Below, piece after piece: positions 10,231 to 23,100 of a stretch of DNA of 64,000 nt. The number at the start of each line of letters is the position of its first letter. Positions within the stretch are counted from its first letter, which is position 1. Made by a program: the position numbers and the translations under genes. This stretch comes from Apostichopus japonicus (taxonomy: Eukaryota > Echinodermata > Holothuroidea > Aspidochirotida > Stichopodidae): the NCBI RefSeq assembly GCF_037975245.1, contig NC_092570.1, forward strand, positions 639,501 through 703,500, written 5' to 3'. The notes beneath the pieces were generated by a model, which searched no databases, was not told where the DNA came from, and saw nothing but the letters and a program-made list of their open reading frames with translations.

Positions 10231-12010
10231 CAAACATTGATATGTTGAACAATTTACATTGGGTAAAACTTGATGCCACCATCATGGGGTTTATCATTAA
10301 GACTTCCCTTTCCTGTTAGTTTAATTTGCTAATGATAATTGCCCAAACATCATTGAGTGGGAAGTCCCAACACCTGGTATCATTACCTGATACACAGTCT
10401 TTTAAGGACCTCTGTCAATGCTAGAAAGAGAAACTCCTGTGTGTGTGTGGTCATTGCTGTTCTAATCAAACATGCATACAAAATTGCAATGTAAAAATAG
10501 CTTCCTTAGATCACATTCATAGCAAAGGGATTTCCCCAAAGGTGTGCACTGTGCAGTTTGCTCAGAGCTAACTTCCTACAGTAGTCAAATGTAGCTCAGG
10601 AAATACCGTCATTCTATTTATATATTTTAATTTCATTTAAACAAAGAATTTATGTAGTTTCCCCGACATTTGATTCTTTGCGTCCATGGTTGTGACATCA
10701 TACATACAGTACAGTTACATATAAGTGAGAAGACTTAGGTAAGGCAAATAACTTACTCATGTACACACGTGTGCAGATCACACTATATACAGTATACTCT
10801 GCATACTGTGTACATGTCCATTAGTCTTGTGCTTCTGTACTTCATTGCCTCATGCAGGGGAACGTGAATGAAATATTTTCGTGAGGAACGGACTTGTACT
10901 GTGGGAAAAGTCTTTTTTAAATCAGTTTCATTGTAGGAGATTGGTGGAATTATTCCATGAATCATTAAATTTCATTGAGGATTCCTTTATCTGGATTTAT
11001 ATGTTGTTTTGGTAGATATCAGTCAGTTATAGTTCTATTTTAAGTCATCTCTCCAACCCTTCCAAGTATCTACCAGTATATATAATTTACTTCACTGAGG
11101 GTAAACTGCTCTGGGTATGTTGATATTTCGTTTTCAGTGTTTTTTAATTGACAGAACTGGGTGCAGATGCAGTCAGTGAAAATGTTTTGTTCAGCTGTAT
11201 TAGTAAAGACGCAATGTTTAATGTTACTTTTAATTAGAAACTGTTGCATCACATATATTGTGTTTTGTTTAATAAATATTTTACACTGGTAGCTTTTAAT
11301 ACTGGTACATGTTAAATTATCATTCATTTGTCATGCTAGACTAGATACAGTATGTATCTAGACAGAAAAAGAAGAAATATAGAAACTGATTTTAAACAAA
11401 ACTTAGAAAAGAAAAAAGTCATACACTATTGATCAAGAATAGAACAAACCTGGAGTGTGACAAAAATTTAATGGAAAGTTCAGTCTAAAAGACCAGCAAA
11501 ATATTTCAAACAATTTGATATGACTATTGAAAGAAGTTATTATTATTATTATATTGGTTCAATAAGGTGAAGTCCTTTTTTCTCAAAAGTAAAGAAAATT
11601 CTGATATAGTCATTTGGATTAGAGCATTATTTTAATATTCAGCGGAACTGAGCTCTCTGAAAGCGGGATCTTTTCAGCAGAAAATGGAATGTATTTTTAG
11701 CCCTCCTTATGCAATTTAGAAGATTCTAGTTTGAAATGAATCGATATTTACTGTAATCATTCTTTTGGTAGTTCTTGGGAAAAAAAAAAAAAAAAAAAAA
11801 AAACAGAAAAAAGAAGACCCAGTATGAAGCTTTAGCTTGTACAAGACTGAAAATGATACAGTTTGGAGTAACTTCACTTTTCATATAGCCTAGTTTTATA
11901 AACCTGTCAAACGTTCAATGAACTCGGTGACAAATTAATTTGTACTGTTATTGTTTTGTTTATAATTATTATCACAAAATTGATGATTATTGTATAATTT
12001 TGTCACACAG
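10231..12010. other. Non-coding stretch, no supported gene
   Basis: Nothing gene-like is seen. A 24-base A run is at 11780-11803. It could be the tail of a retroposed element, but no clear body or target duplication is visible upstream. The minus-strand frames at 10783-10965 and 11070-11327 have no domain. Confidence 0.45.
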
Positions 12011-12216
12011 GAAACAAAAGCAGCCATAGGAAGATCTTATCGGAGCTGCATGATTGAGATTTGGGTGACATTCATCCTAGAGCGAGTAAAGTGGACTGTA
12101 CCATTAGCGAGTACAGCGGACTGTACCATTAACGAGAGTACAGTGGACTGTACCATTAGAAAGACTACCTGACCTTGCTGGGAGTAAGAAGGAGATTCTG
12201 TGGGGGCGACTTGTCT
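12011..12216 (+). other. Possible noncoding exon with a threefold internal repeat
   Basis: The 206-base segment is flanked by a good acceptor (TTTTGTCACACAG, AG at 12009-12010) and a strong donor (GTAAGT at 12217). It includes three tandem copies of a roughly 25-27-base unit ending GGACTGTACCATTA (about 12081-12157). It has stops in all frames, so if it is an exon it is untranslated or from a long noncoding RNA. It is about 20 kb upstream of the first FNDC3-like coding exon and could be a distal 5'UTR exon, but the splice sites alone are weak proof. Confidence 0.3.
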
Positions 12217-13744
12217 GTAAGTATGTTGTTATGAGTAGTGTGGTAGAACATAGGATTCATAGGTAGGATTGCTGGTAGAAAAGATGGAAGGGGGGGGTGG
12301 GAGGGAGTAGATTGGGAATGTCCGGGATGAAAAAACTTGGCACCCATCTCTCCATAACTACAGTACATGCAAATCTTCATATTTAAAAAGTTATTTGTGA
12401 TTCTCTGCTGACAACAAAGAGATCCATTTGATGGTATTGGTGTGCTTGCTTTGTGTGTGTACATGAATTTATTATATGTGGCATGTTAATATGATAACTC
12501 ACAGTGAATATTGGTTGCTTATTACATGAGCACTGTGTGTTTGGTATCAAATACGCCTCTGATAGTGTTCTTGGCTGCTGTTATTATTATTGGAAGAGGT
12601 CAATGGTACATCTCAAGAATTATTGCACTAAGAGAAAAGTTTCATGTGAGTCATAGATGAGCCTTACAATGGTTTTGTTGGAGGTCAAAGGTGAATTGCC
12701 TTTATGGTGTACAACAATTAATGCTAATGCTAATAATGCTGATAAGCTGCATTGCAAAGAAAGTTTTAGTATCCAATCTTGTTAAAAAGTTGCCACATTA
12801 TCAAAACCTACTTTTCAGAAATTCAGTTTTCAGATTCTAGGAGGGCTCTCACTCAGGTTATTTGTTGTTATCAGTCATATTTACAACACGAATATTGTCT
12901 GGGCGACGTTACTTTTCTATAAAATTATTCAAGTTTATTTATTACAAGGTAGAAAGTAATACTCGGTAACATGTCTCAACCAACTTGAAAGAAGTGCTTT
13001 AAACCAACTTGTAACTAAGCATCATTATGAAGTATATGATGCAGAAAAAGAACAATTATGTTAATGAAACATCTTTAATTCAAAATTCTTGGTGTTTTAT
13101 TACATGCAGGCAAATTATTTTCTTGAAATGTGAGCAATGTACAATAATAATGGAGATGCTTGTGTAATTTAATTTCTGTAGCCTCCTTTCTGGGACATTC
13201 CCAAGTTGGATATCAAAGTAGCGCAGAGTTCATGCCATTCCTGTGCAATTGACAGCGCTGTGCACAGAACTCTGTTAGTACTGATATATTATCAAACTAT
13301 ACTGCCCAGTTTACCACGCTGTGTGCAGAACTAGCTGTGCGATGCTGCAAAAAGATCAGCTCTGTGCAGCAGTGAGAATTTGCAGTTAATTACAAAAGGA
13401 ACAGATGAAGGGAACATTTTAATTTCCCATACTTCCTTGGGTCATGGAAAGTATGTGGAAATTTCTCCATGTCGTTTGCTACGACTTCCATACCTTGTGA
13501 TGTTAAGATTGGCCTGCCATGTGTGTAGCGGTTACATGAGCATGGACAATTTCTATGCCACACGGAGGAGGTGTGACAAGAGTCGCACAATCTCCCAGTT
13601 ACGTCAAGTATTTGAAAAGGATTCTAAGCATCCTGTCATCAACAGATGCGATTTGATGTTTCTTAAACCTTGGACAGAGATCAAACTGTGTACTAGAGTG
13701 GGCAGATTAAGTGCTTTAAAGAAATCAGAACATTAGTTACTTAT
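12217..13744. other. Non-coding stretch; one unrecognised open frame
   Basis: A fragment of the AGGTCA-rich family is at about 12590-12710 (GGAGGTCAAAGGTGAATTG). The longest open frame is 13380-13736 (118 codons from ATG). It matches no family I know and lacks coding-type features, so it is not called as a gene. Several GCTGTGCACAGAACT-like phrases occur at about 13255-13370. Confidence 0.4.
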
Positions 13745-14005
13745 TTACTGTCCTTCCTGCTCCATTCTTCCCCTTTGACAACCTTTCTGTCCCTTTCCCC
13801 CTTCTTTTCCCTTTCTCCTCTGTTTCCCACCTGCTTCTGTTTACCTATCTCCTTTCCCATCTCCCTCCTTCAAGTGCTTACAGCTTTGGTAAGCTTTCTC
13901 TTCTTGTAATACATGATTTTTTCCCTACTCTCCCATTTTCACCTTCTTTGCATCTCTAATTCCCTTTCATCTCCAATTCTCCTCCCCCCTCCTCCCCCCT
14001 CCCTC
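13745..14005 (+). repeat. Polypyrimidine (C/T) tracts
   Basis: Two long C/T-rich stretches (about 13747-13875 and 13913-14005) include CTCCTCCCCCCTCCTCCCCC-type runs. Their minus strand is purine-rich and G-run-containing, with triplex or G-quadruplex potential. The Ser/Pro/Leu-rich frame at 13913-14143 is a by-product. Confidence 0.65.
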
Positions 14006-15743
14006 TGTTTGCCTGTCTTTCCATTTTACGCTGTTTTCCAGATCTGTATAGACTGGTACATTACACACAACCAAGCTACTCTGTTATTGTACCTAACTGA
14101 ATCTAACACATGTGGCATAGTCAACCACCACAGGACACACTAGAGTCTCTTTCAAAATGTCTTCTCTCCCTTCTAAGTTTGTTAGTATTCAACAAGTATC
14201 TCGGGAGTAAATTCTGTGAAAATCTTTCATCTATGAACTCGAGCAACTCTCAGTAGGAGCATGGCACTGGTGAGAGTTCAGGAAGCGGTCAGAAAGGTCA
14301 TCTGGCTTTAATCTTTTGGGATACATGGTCTGCCTAGTATGAAGTCATTCCTTATCAGATAAAATTATGGTGAAATATGGAACAACAAATAAAGGGGAAA
14401 GAAAAAAAGTTGTTTGTGTGGGAGGGAGCAATACATCACAGAAGAACATGAAATTGTAGACAGTAATACCACTGAGCTGGAAACAAATTTATGACAGGTT
14501 CTGAGAAGAATAAGTTGGATCAACAGGCCTTGATAAAAAGGAGTATTTCTCAAAGGGATAATGCAGCTGCTTATATTACAGTATTTAACATTGTGATGTT
14601 ATTATAATGTCATTGAAATCTTATTATTAAACATTCTAACATCAAAGCATTTATAATGTTCTTACTACTTACAAATGAAATACATGCCTGAACCAGTAAG
14701 CTTTGGGATTTGTCACAATCTGGGATAGGGGGTGGATGAGGGGTGGGGGTGTTGTGTTTCAATCTGGGATGGGGTAGATGAGGGGTGGGGTGTTGTTTAT
14801 GTGACACAAACACAATCTGTTATTACTATCTGCAAAATTCATACCAGGATTGTTTGAATTTTGGGGCATCAACCTCATAGGGTTGTCAGTGAAGTATGTG
14901 GGACACAAAAGGTCTGGAATGGTGACAAACAGTTGTAGGCTCTACAGTCACACAGATCCCTGGTATCCAAATTTGGGTTGGCAACCTTTTTTTAGGGTTG
15001 CCAAAACTTGCCAAAAAGTTTGATGGGTCTGCAAAAATATATGGAAAAAAAACAAGTTGCTGATATTTGTTGAATGAAAGTATCATGTACTCCATGCTTT
15101 TCTGGTTCTTGATAGGGTTACCTTATTTACTATTATTGCTTTAAGAAACCAGCTCAGATACATCCTTCCTGTGGTGAAGAAGGGACAGAGGGGGGGATTT
15201 AACAGAGCAAATGTGGGCTTATAAGTTTGCAACTTTCACATTATATGTTTCTCCATATATACGTACAGTACTACTGTTCCTTCTTCCGGGGCAAAATAGA
15301 TTGCTTTTCTCCTTATATATATTTTTTTGTGGACAACAGTAGCTCTGAAGGTAAGTACATAACAGTAGAGAGACCCATGGCACCTGTTGTACTGACTCCT
15401 ACAAAGCTGCTACTGAGCAAGGTCTCCCTGTTGACCACATGCAAAGCTAATTAGACTTTTTTTCCTTCTTTTTTTTGAAAACTTTAGTAAAACTGTTGTC
15501 ACAAGAATTACCATGGCAACTAAACTTTGGGCTTATCTCTGTTCAGGCTGTCTATATGTAAGCTTTGGTATGTTTTCAGCCTGTTGTTCCTTTGTGCTAA
15601 CTCAATGAATGTTGCACACACCATATCATTGTGAGACAGCGAAACTGACAACGGTGCAGTGAGGTCAGCTGTTCAAGTTGTTACCATGGAGATGCATAAT
15701 GCATTTATAAAGAGATCACTCATGGCAGGATGTGATTGATATC
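14006..15743. other. Non-coding stretch with a small G-rich duplication
   Basis: No exon is recognised. At about 14718-14797 a segment of about 45 bases containing CAATCTGGGAT and GATGAGGGGTGGGG occurs twice in tandem. Open frames at 14365-14553, 14610-14813, 14886-15095 (minus) and 15227-15454 (plus) show no domains. Confidence 0.45.
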
Positions 15744-15934
15744 GTCCCACAGACCACCTCACAGACCTCACAGTCAGTCAGTTGTCTTCTCTGTGTAATG
15801 TTAGCATAGTCTGCATCCCACAGACCACCTCACAGTCAGTTGTCTTCTCTGTGTAATGTTAGCATAGTCTGCGTCCCACAGACCACCTCACAGTCAGTCA
15901 GTTGTCTTCTCTGTGTAATGTTAGCATAGTCTGC
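15744..15934 (+). repeat. Tandem repeat, three units of 58-71 bp
   Basis: Units begin at 15744, 15815 and 15873. Each reads (G/A)TCCCACAGACCACCTCACAG, then a CAGTCAGT run, then TTGTCTTCTCTGTGTAATG and TTAGCATAGTCTGC. They differ in the number of short ACCTCACAG and CAGT copies. The near identity of the units implies recent duplication. Confidence 0.9.
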
Positions 15935-16032
15935 TGGATATGCTCAATGTACAGATCTATGGAAATAAGCATACACTGAAGATGAAAATATTACAGTTCT
16001 TGTATCACACATATACTGTAGCAAAGTTCAGT

Positions 16033-16072
16033 GCCCCTCCCCCTCCCCCTCCCCCTCCCCAACCCACCCCCC
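16033..16072 (+). repeat. C-rich simple repeat (CCCCCT)n
   Basis: Several tandem CCCCCT units are followed by CCCCAACCCACCCCCC. The minus strand is a strong G-quadruplex candidate; the plus strand could form an i-motif. Confidence 0.85.
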
Positions 16073-16387
16073 ACCATTATATGGACCTAATTGCTTTTCA
16101 AGTTAACACTCATGAAAATGTTATACATTGGAGTTATTTCACTTGTCATATAGACTCCATATGATGGACATTATTGACTAGCAAATGTAAATATGTCAAA
16201 CTGACATGGTCCCCAAGAACTGAACTCTACATGTTGTTACTTGACCTGTGTAAGGTACCCGCCCCTCCCCCCATCCCATCACTAGATGCAGAGGGATATG
16301 ATGGCCTTTCAGTTTCACATTTTATGAGCATGTAGATTTCTAGCTATGGGATGTTACATCTCATCACACTGACACTTTCCCTTCCAT

Positions 16388-16445
16388 CATGAGGCAGGCG
16401 CGTAGCCAAGGGGGGGGGGGCAAAGTGGCAGCCGCCCCCCTTGAG
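16388..16445 (+). repeat. Repeat end with GCGCGTAGCC and G/C runs
   Basis: GGCGCGTAGCCAAG leads into a run of ten or more Gs, then GCAGCCGCCCCCCTTGAGC. The G run and C run can pair as a stem. This style of sequence is common at the ends of dispersed elements in marine invertebrates, but I cannot name the family. The frames at 16364-16615 and 16389-16688 are by-products. Confidence 0.45.
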
Positions 16446-19206
16446 CATATTTTTAAATTTTTGTTTAGTGTTTTTATGATATCGCTAGTATTTTCAATAG
16501 AGAAAATGCTAAGATGCAACTTACAAGGCCTGGGAAGTGCCATTTCCAGCGATCTGGATTCGCGACTGGTTCTAATGTACATGTTAACAGACCACCTGGA
16601 GAACCACAACAGCATACTTGACCAAAGGTCATCATTCTCAAAGTCATTCTGGTTTCAAGCTAGAAACTTTTTGTGGATAGTCCAGTAGTCTCTAATCTGT
16701 CTGCTAGAGTTGTATCTGCAAACCTTGGTGAACCTACAAGCAACACTGCCTCCTCTTCACTTACTTCCTCTGCCTTCCGAATGTACCATTCGTGTGCTGA
16801 ACTACTGAAGCAGATTACACATCCAGCCGCCAGGAACCACTTGAGGATCCAATCAAGAGACCCCTGGGAGACATTTAGTCATCAATTGTTCTGGTCTGAA
16901 TTTGTGCCCCCTTCAAATTGATCAAATCGTGTGAACCTTTCGTTGCATTAGTTACAGCCATTGTACATACCGTTAGAATTAAGAGCTTCTTTTTTATCCT
17001 GCCCGAGTTGACCAGAATAATATTGTAACCCTGCAACAGAGCATTGAAGGCACAATTAAACACTATAGCTCCCATTATACTAACAATTGTAGAGCTAATA
17101 GACATATCCAGCACTGTCACTTAAAGAGGATGTAACTTATGTTATCTTTAAAATGTGAATAAAATGTTTATTGTTAACCTTCTTGGGGACTAGGGATTGG
17201 ATTTGATATCAGAATGTAAAATGACTTGCAGTAATTGACAAAATTGAAGCCTGAGCAACAAAAGAGAATACCTAAGGGGCGGCAGAGCAGAGAATTTATG
17301 AAGGCCTGGAATAGCCCTTTAATAAATGATCTAATTGTAAACTGTGTTTAATAATTGATTGTGTTATAAATTATATTTACTATGTTAGCAGTGAACGAAC
17401 AATGAGTCATGATATACGACACTTTTTATCATGGATAAAAATTTGTAAATGTTTATGATATTTAATACCTTATGCGATGACTGGGTTTCGGTTGATTTCT
17501 ATGTCACCTATTGAATCACTCACTGAGTTGCTGGTCTATGTGCTAACCATGCTAGTCCATCCACTTGCTATATGAGCTTTCAATGTTTAAAGGGTGACTC
17601 TTGATTGGTGTTGAAATGTAGCCTGCACTAATAGAAGTTGCATTGACTGGCCCTGTAATATACTCTACGTTTGATCAAAAATCGATCGCTTTGATCACCT
17701 TCTGGTTAAGGATATTAATGGCTCTCACATGATGAATTGAGATGTTTGTGAAAATCCATTTGACATGACTTTTGAAAGCTCAGGCCAATCTATATTAGTT
17801 AAATATATTTGAGACATACTTTTCAAACAATCAGGTTCTCAAGTTCAGCCTCATTATACATTCAATACCCACAGTCTAAAGAATCTGTGTTTGGTACTGT
17901 CGTGAAGTAAATAATTACATAATCATGATGATATATTTCCCTTCAGCAAAACTTGGACCCATTCTCAGAGTAAACTTAGTTCTATAAACAGGGGTCTAAA
18001 GAAGATTTGTATTTCTGTGGTTAGTAAGAAGTTAAGAATAACAAAAAACAACAACAATAACAAAAACAACAACAACAACATGTGTGGGCCTAAAAACCTT
18101 TCAAAAGAATATATCTCAATAACAAAAAGAGAAAAACAACAGAGCCACATCATGTACCAAATATTTGGTATGTAGATCCTCCTTTATGAGATCACCGATT
18201 GTTTTGGAAGTGGTCAAAGGTCACATTAATCAAACTAGATAGCTCCCACATATAAGCTCATTGAGCATCACACTAGAGTTATTCTGGCCCAAACCTAATA
18301 ACCTGTGGTACATATGTCTTTCATGCTAGCTGTGTCAGGCCTATGAAGTATTAAACAACAAGTAACATGCACATTTTCAAGCAGGAACTTAAGTATTCTC
18401 ACAGATGTGAACACTGCTATCAAAACTGAAAAGTTCCCCAAAATGGATAGTAACATTCCATTTCTTGAGCTATCAATTTGGTTATTAAGTGATAGACTAA
18501 ACCTGTTTTAGTGGATTCCTCAAGTAAGATAAACTAAAAATACATTTTGTAACCTAGTCTGTTCATAGAAGTGTGTGAAGACAACGCTATATTAAAACCT
18601 AGAGTTGAATACAACCTGATACAACCACCACATGGGGCCGATCCACTGTTATGCACCATCGACAAATTTACATTTGAGACCAAAAACGGAAGAAAGGTGT
18701 TCTAAATTATGTTTAGGTCAGAAATCTTTTTGTAGTACCTTGAATATGAACACAATAGTGTCACATATGATAGAATGTAACTGTGTGAAGCACACCTGTT
18801 CAGACCAATTATAGCTTCATATGGTGCTTAAATCAGTAGAAAGATAATAACATTTTGAGTGTCGAGAATGTCAAAGAAAGTATTTGTGTCAGTTGTTTTG
18901 GGAAATAATAACAAGTTCAACAGAAAAGGGTAGAATTTTAATCTATGGGACGAATCCTGTGCCAAACATTTAAGTTTATGAGATTGTTGCTTTTAGCACA
19001 TCCCAAAGTGCCAAGATGTTGGATAGCTAAATAATGTTCAGTCATACTCAAAACTTAACGAGACTTAATTTTAACTTCAAGCTGAAAGAATGATCTTACC
19101 ACCTCTCTGGGATATTGCAGTTAAAGATCATGTGATCTAGGTAAAACACTTGGGTGTTGGTTTTTCTTCTGACAGGATGTCACAGATGGTGCTGACACGC
19201 TAGTGA
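16446..19206. other. Non-coding stretch, no supported gene
   Basis: No domain-bearing exon is seen. A degenerate AGGTCA-family fragment (ATTTGGTATGTAGATCC ... GGTCAAAGGTCACATT) is at about 18155-18240. An AAC/AACA-rich low-complexity stretch is at about 18038-18082. The frames at 16673-16921 and 18632-18814 match nothing I recognise. Confidence 0.45.
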
Positions 19207-20192
19207 CCCAAACTGAAGCCAAATATCACCTCTTAGCATCACACATGTGTGTTAGCAATACTGTCCCAAACTGAAGCCAAATATCACCTCTTAGCATCAC
19301 ACATGTGTGTTAGCAATACTGTCCCAAACTGAAGCCAAATATCACCTCTTAGCATCACACATGTGTGTTAGCAATACTGTCCCAAACTGAAGCCAAATAT
19401 CACCTCTTAGCATCACACATGTGTGTTAGCAATACTGTCCCAAACTGAAGCCAAATATCACCTCTTAGCATCACACATGTGTGTTAGCAATACTGTCCCA
19501 AACTGAAGCCAAATATCACCTCTTAGCATCACACATGTGTGTTAGCAATACTGTCCCAAACTGAAGCCAAATATCACCTCTTAGCATCACACATGTGTGT
19601 TAGCAATACTGTCCCAAACTGAAGCCAAATATCACCTCTTAGCATCACACATGTGTGTTAGCAATACTGTCCCAAACTGAAGCCAAATATCACCTCTTAG
19701 CATCACACATGTGTGTTAGCAATACTGTCCCAAACTGAAGCCAAATATCACCTCTTAGCATCACACATGTGTGTTAGCAATACTGTCCCAAACTGAAGCC
19801 AAATATCACCTCTTAGCATCACACATGTGTGTTAGCAATACTGTCCCAAACTGAAGCCAAATATCACCTCTTAGCATCACACATGTGTGTTAGCAATACT
19901 GTCCCAAACTGAAGCCAAATATCACCTCTTAGCATCACACATGTGTGTTAGCAATACTGTCCCAAACTGAAGCCAAATATAACCTCTGAGCATTACACGT
20001 GTGTGTTAGCAATACTGTCCCAAACTGAAGCCAAATATCACCTCTTAGCATCACACGTGTGTGTTAGCAATACTGTCCCAAACTGAAGCCAAATATCACC
20101 TCTTAGCATCACACATGTGTGTTAGCAATACTGTCCCAAACTGAAGCCAAATATCACCTCTTAGCATCACACATGTGTGTTAGCAATACTGT
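19207..20192 (+). repeat. Minisatellite, 58-bp unit x 17
   Basis: The array is 986 bp, which is exactly 17 x 58. The unit begins CCCAAACTGAAGCC, contains TATCACCTCTTAGC, then the 12-bp perfect palindrome CACACATGTGTG, and ends TTAGCAATACTGT. By eye 15 units are identical. Only unit 14 (19961-20018) has several changes, and units 14 and 15 share the CACGTG form of the palindrome. Such homogeneity points to recent amplification. It is not a CRISPR array, because there are no spacers. Confidence 0.95.
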
Positions 20193-23100
20193 TCCATATG
20201 TTAGCTGTACTATTCCAAAATGTTGACCCAAGTTAGTTAGCTCCACAAACTACCATGTTAGCTTGTACTAAATCACTATATAATAGCATGTACAGAAATC
20301 TCATATGTTTAGCATGGACAAAGATTGAGCAAGGTCAGATGCTAACAACCTTGGCAACATGAATGACAATACATTAAACATTAATAACATTGGCTATCCT
20401 GCTAATGGTCAGACAGCCTCAGGCAACAACTCTACACCTGTTGCCAAACAGTGATAGGTTCTTTCTTACGAGCATTACTATTTAGAAAGCAATTCATTGA
20501 AGACACATTTCTTACAGTATAATGACACTGGATGATTAAGAAAAGAACGTTTATGACATAGCCTATATGATAAATTAATTAGCATTAATTACATCAAAAT
20601 CGTGGTGACCTTGGATAACACAACTTGAAACACAACATTGACTTTGACATACTTGTAATAATCATGGAAAGCCTATTTTTGTGGTTTCAACTTTTATCAT
20701 CCTCTCCAAGGGAAATGTTTCTGTTGCCATGTCAACAAGCTGTCTATGTTTTGTTTGTGGTCCTCAATAAAGACAATTTTGTCTCTACTCTGCAGTCTGA
20801 TTCCGGTAGTTTCTGACCTCATGGGAGTTTGTCTTGACCTCAGATATAAGTTGAAGGAGTCCTCTGTCCAGGAATGTGAGACTAAACCTTTCTTCCTCTT
20901 GGCCAAAGTCACTGGAGACAAGGATAAATAGTTTGCATTCTTCGTGTCTCTGACTCTCATCCAGTACTAAGTGTGTGTTGGGTTATGAGTATCCTTTGAG
21001 CTGCATACATACTGTATGTCATTCAATTGGTACTAACCTAGAGGTTTAGCCTTGTTTTAGAGGTGAATGAATATCTTGAAAGCCCAGTATAGCTATAAAT
21101 AGAATACTAACACACTATTATTTGAATCTTCTTGGACTATGATATATATATTTCAAGACTAAAAAGCATCCAACCGTTAACAAGAAATATATTCACAGAA
21201 TTTTCATAAAATGTAGGCCTACATAGCACATCTTCAATGTATACAAAATAATAATTTGGTTTAAAAAGTTTAGGGATATTGTTGCGTGAGAACAACAGAC
21301 CCTGTTACCATGGACCCCACCAGGGTTAACCTAGATTACCCCTTAACTATCAAGGCATCCCCAGGGGAGCCTTCTATAGCCTGTAAAGGAGATGTACCTG
21401 TCCTGGTTATTACCTATCCCTGTATAGTATAGTGCCCTTAGTACGTCATACATATTCATGGTTGTACCAGACTGTAGTGGGCATACATTGTCATGATGAG
21501 TAAGTTTACAAAGACCATGTCATACATATTCATGAATGTACCAGACTGCAGTGGTCATGCATTGAGTAAGGTTGCTTTGCAATACCTGGCCGCAACAAAG
21601 TGCAAAAAGTGGTTTTAACAAAAATGTTGTATTTTATAAGCCATCCAGTGACTCAAAACACAAGTATTCCTGAAAGATCAATAGTTCTATCAGTCTGAAA
21701 TTCACTTCCCAAAGACACCTTAGGAATTTCAACCTTTATTGGAATATTTGGGATATTTTACTCCATTGAAACCTCATGTGGTCTAGGTTCAACCCACAGG
21801 CCACATTCTAGCATGTCTGCCAACTAACTCTGGTGGAAAAGCAGGTTCCTTTCATGTATTTGCAACAACCATAAAGAATTTATTGTAGGATTTAGAAAAG
21901 TCTGTTGACCAAAATGTGAGTGGCATAGCCAGTCCAACCACCATCTTTCCATGTTCTATATAGCTGGTAGGCATAGTAACAGATCCTTGGTTCAAGTGAC
22001 AGTTTGCAATGTCTTAAATATATAAAAAAAAAATCAAAAAAGGAATAAATAAATCCTGACCTTATTTGGTGGGATATAAAATTGAATGCTTTGGAATAAA
22101 TGTTTTGCAGCTTGCTTTATGCAAGGGTAGGTGCAGTCAAGTGGTTTTACCCAGAATAGATTAGTAATAGATTAAAGGCTACCCAATATTAATGTAGGAA
22201 TATTACATAATTTGATTAGAATGACCAAAATAATTACAAGCAAAGGCAAAATGCAGCTGAATTTGCTGAAAGTTGCCATAGCTACTGATTGACAGCATTC
22301 AGACACAGTAAGGAAATTATGATACCTCTGAGGATAGAGCCGCTTGCTAACTTGACTTGAATGTGGTCTAGAGTACATGTACACACTCATCTTAAATTAC
22401 AAGCACTAAAAGTGGGTTTGTCCAAGCACCCCACTGAGGGCCAGACAGGGTGAACGGGAGCCTCAGGGTCCAGGTGGCTGTGGTTTTCGCACCTTTCACT
22501 TAAAACCAATTTCTTTTGTGTTTTAAAAAGCAAAATCGATTTTAGTTATGAACTCAGTATGCTATACCCTTACTTGGGATGATTATGACAGACATATTGC
22601 ACAGTTAGTACAAACTGTTCTACTTATACGCTATCAAATATTAATTGCAGCTGTGTTTTGTCGTAAATGCTCCGAAAGTACCTAAACTAAAAGTAATAAG
22701 CGGTGCAGGACATGACCAGAGTTTTTATCTTTGAAGCAAATAATAGTGTATCGATTTATTTCTATAGTGAATATAGTGTTATAAGTTGTGGAAAGAAGAA
22801 AAAAAGGTGTAATATGATTTAGAAACAGAGAAATCTTTCTTGTCTGCAAATGTATTAGGACAAAGGGAAATAAAGGAAGCTATAAAAATAACACAAACAT
22901 ACAAACATAGTATCAAACAATCTTTAAATGTTTCATATTCCAATGCCAGATGAACCACAAAGTAAGTGAAAACATAAGGAAATTCCCGCCCAGATATTCG
23001 ATTGGATATTCTTTTGTACATTGGTAATGTTTATTGTTCTTCTGAAAATCCGCTAAAAGGTTTCTAATTTTTTATGAAAAATACAACAGCGAAAAAACTT

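Noticed and set aside
11780-11803. SINE poly(A) tail
   Set aside because: The A run is clear, but no tRNA-like or 7SL-like body or flanking duplication is visible.
12165-12464. Minus-strand 99-codon open frame
   Set aside because: It is formed by a Pro/Ser-rich reading of the G-rich tract at about 12285-12310, with no domain and no splice support.
13380-13736. 118-codon open frame as a gene
   Set aside because: No recognised domain, no splice context and no homologue known to me. An open frame of this length is expected by chance in 64 kb.
19207-20192. CRISPR array
   Set aside because: The 58-bp units abut each other with no unique spacers, no cas genes are present, and the surrounding DNA is plainly eukaryotic.
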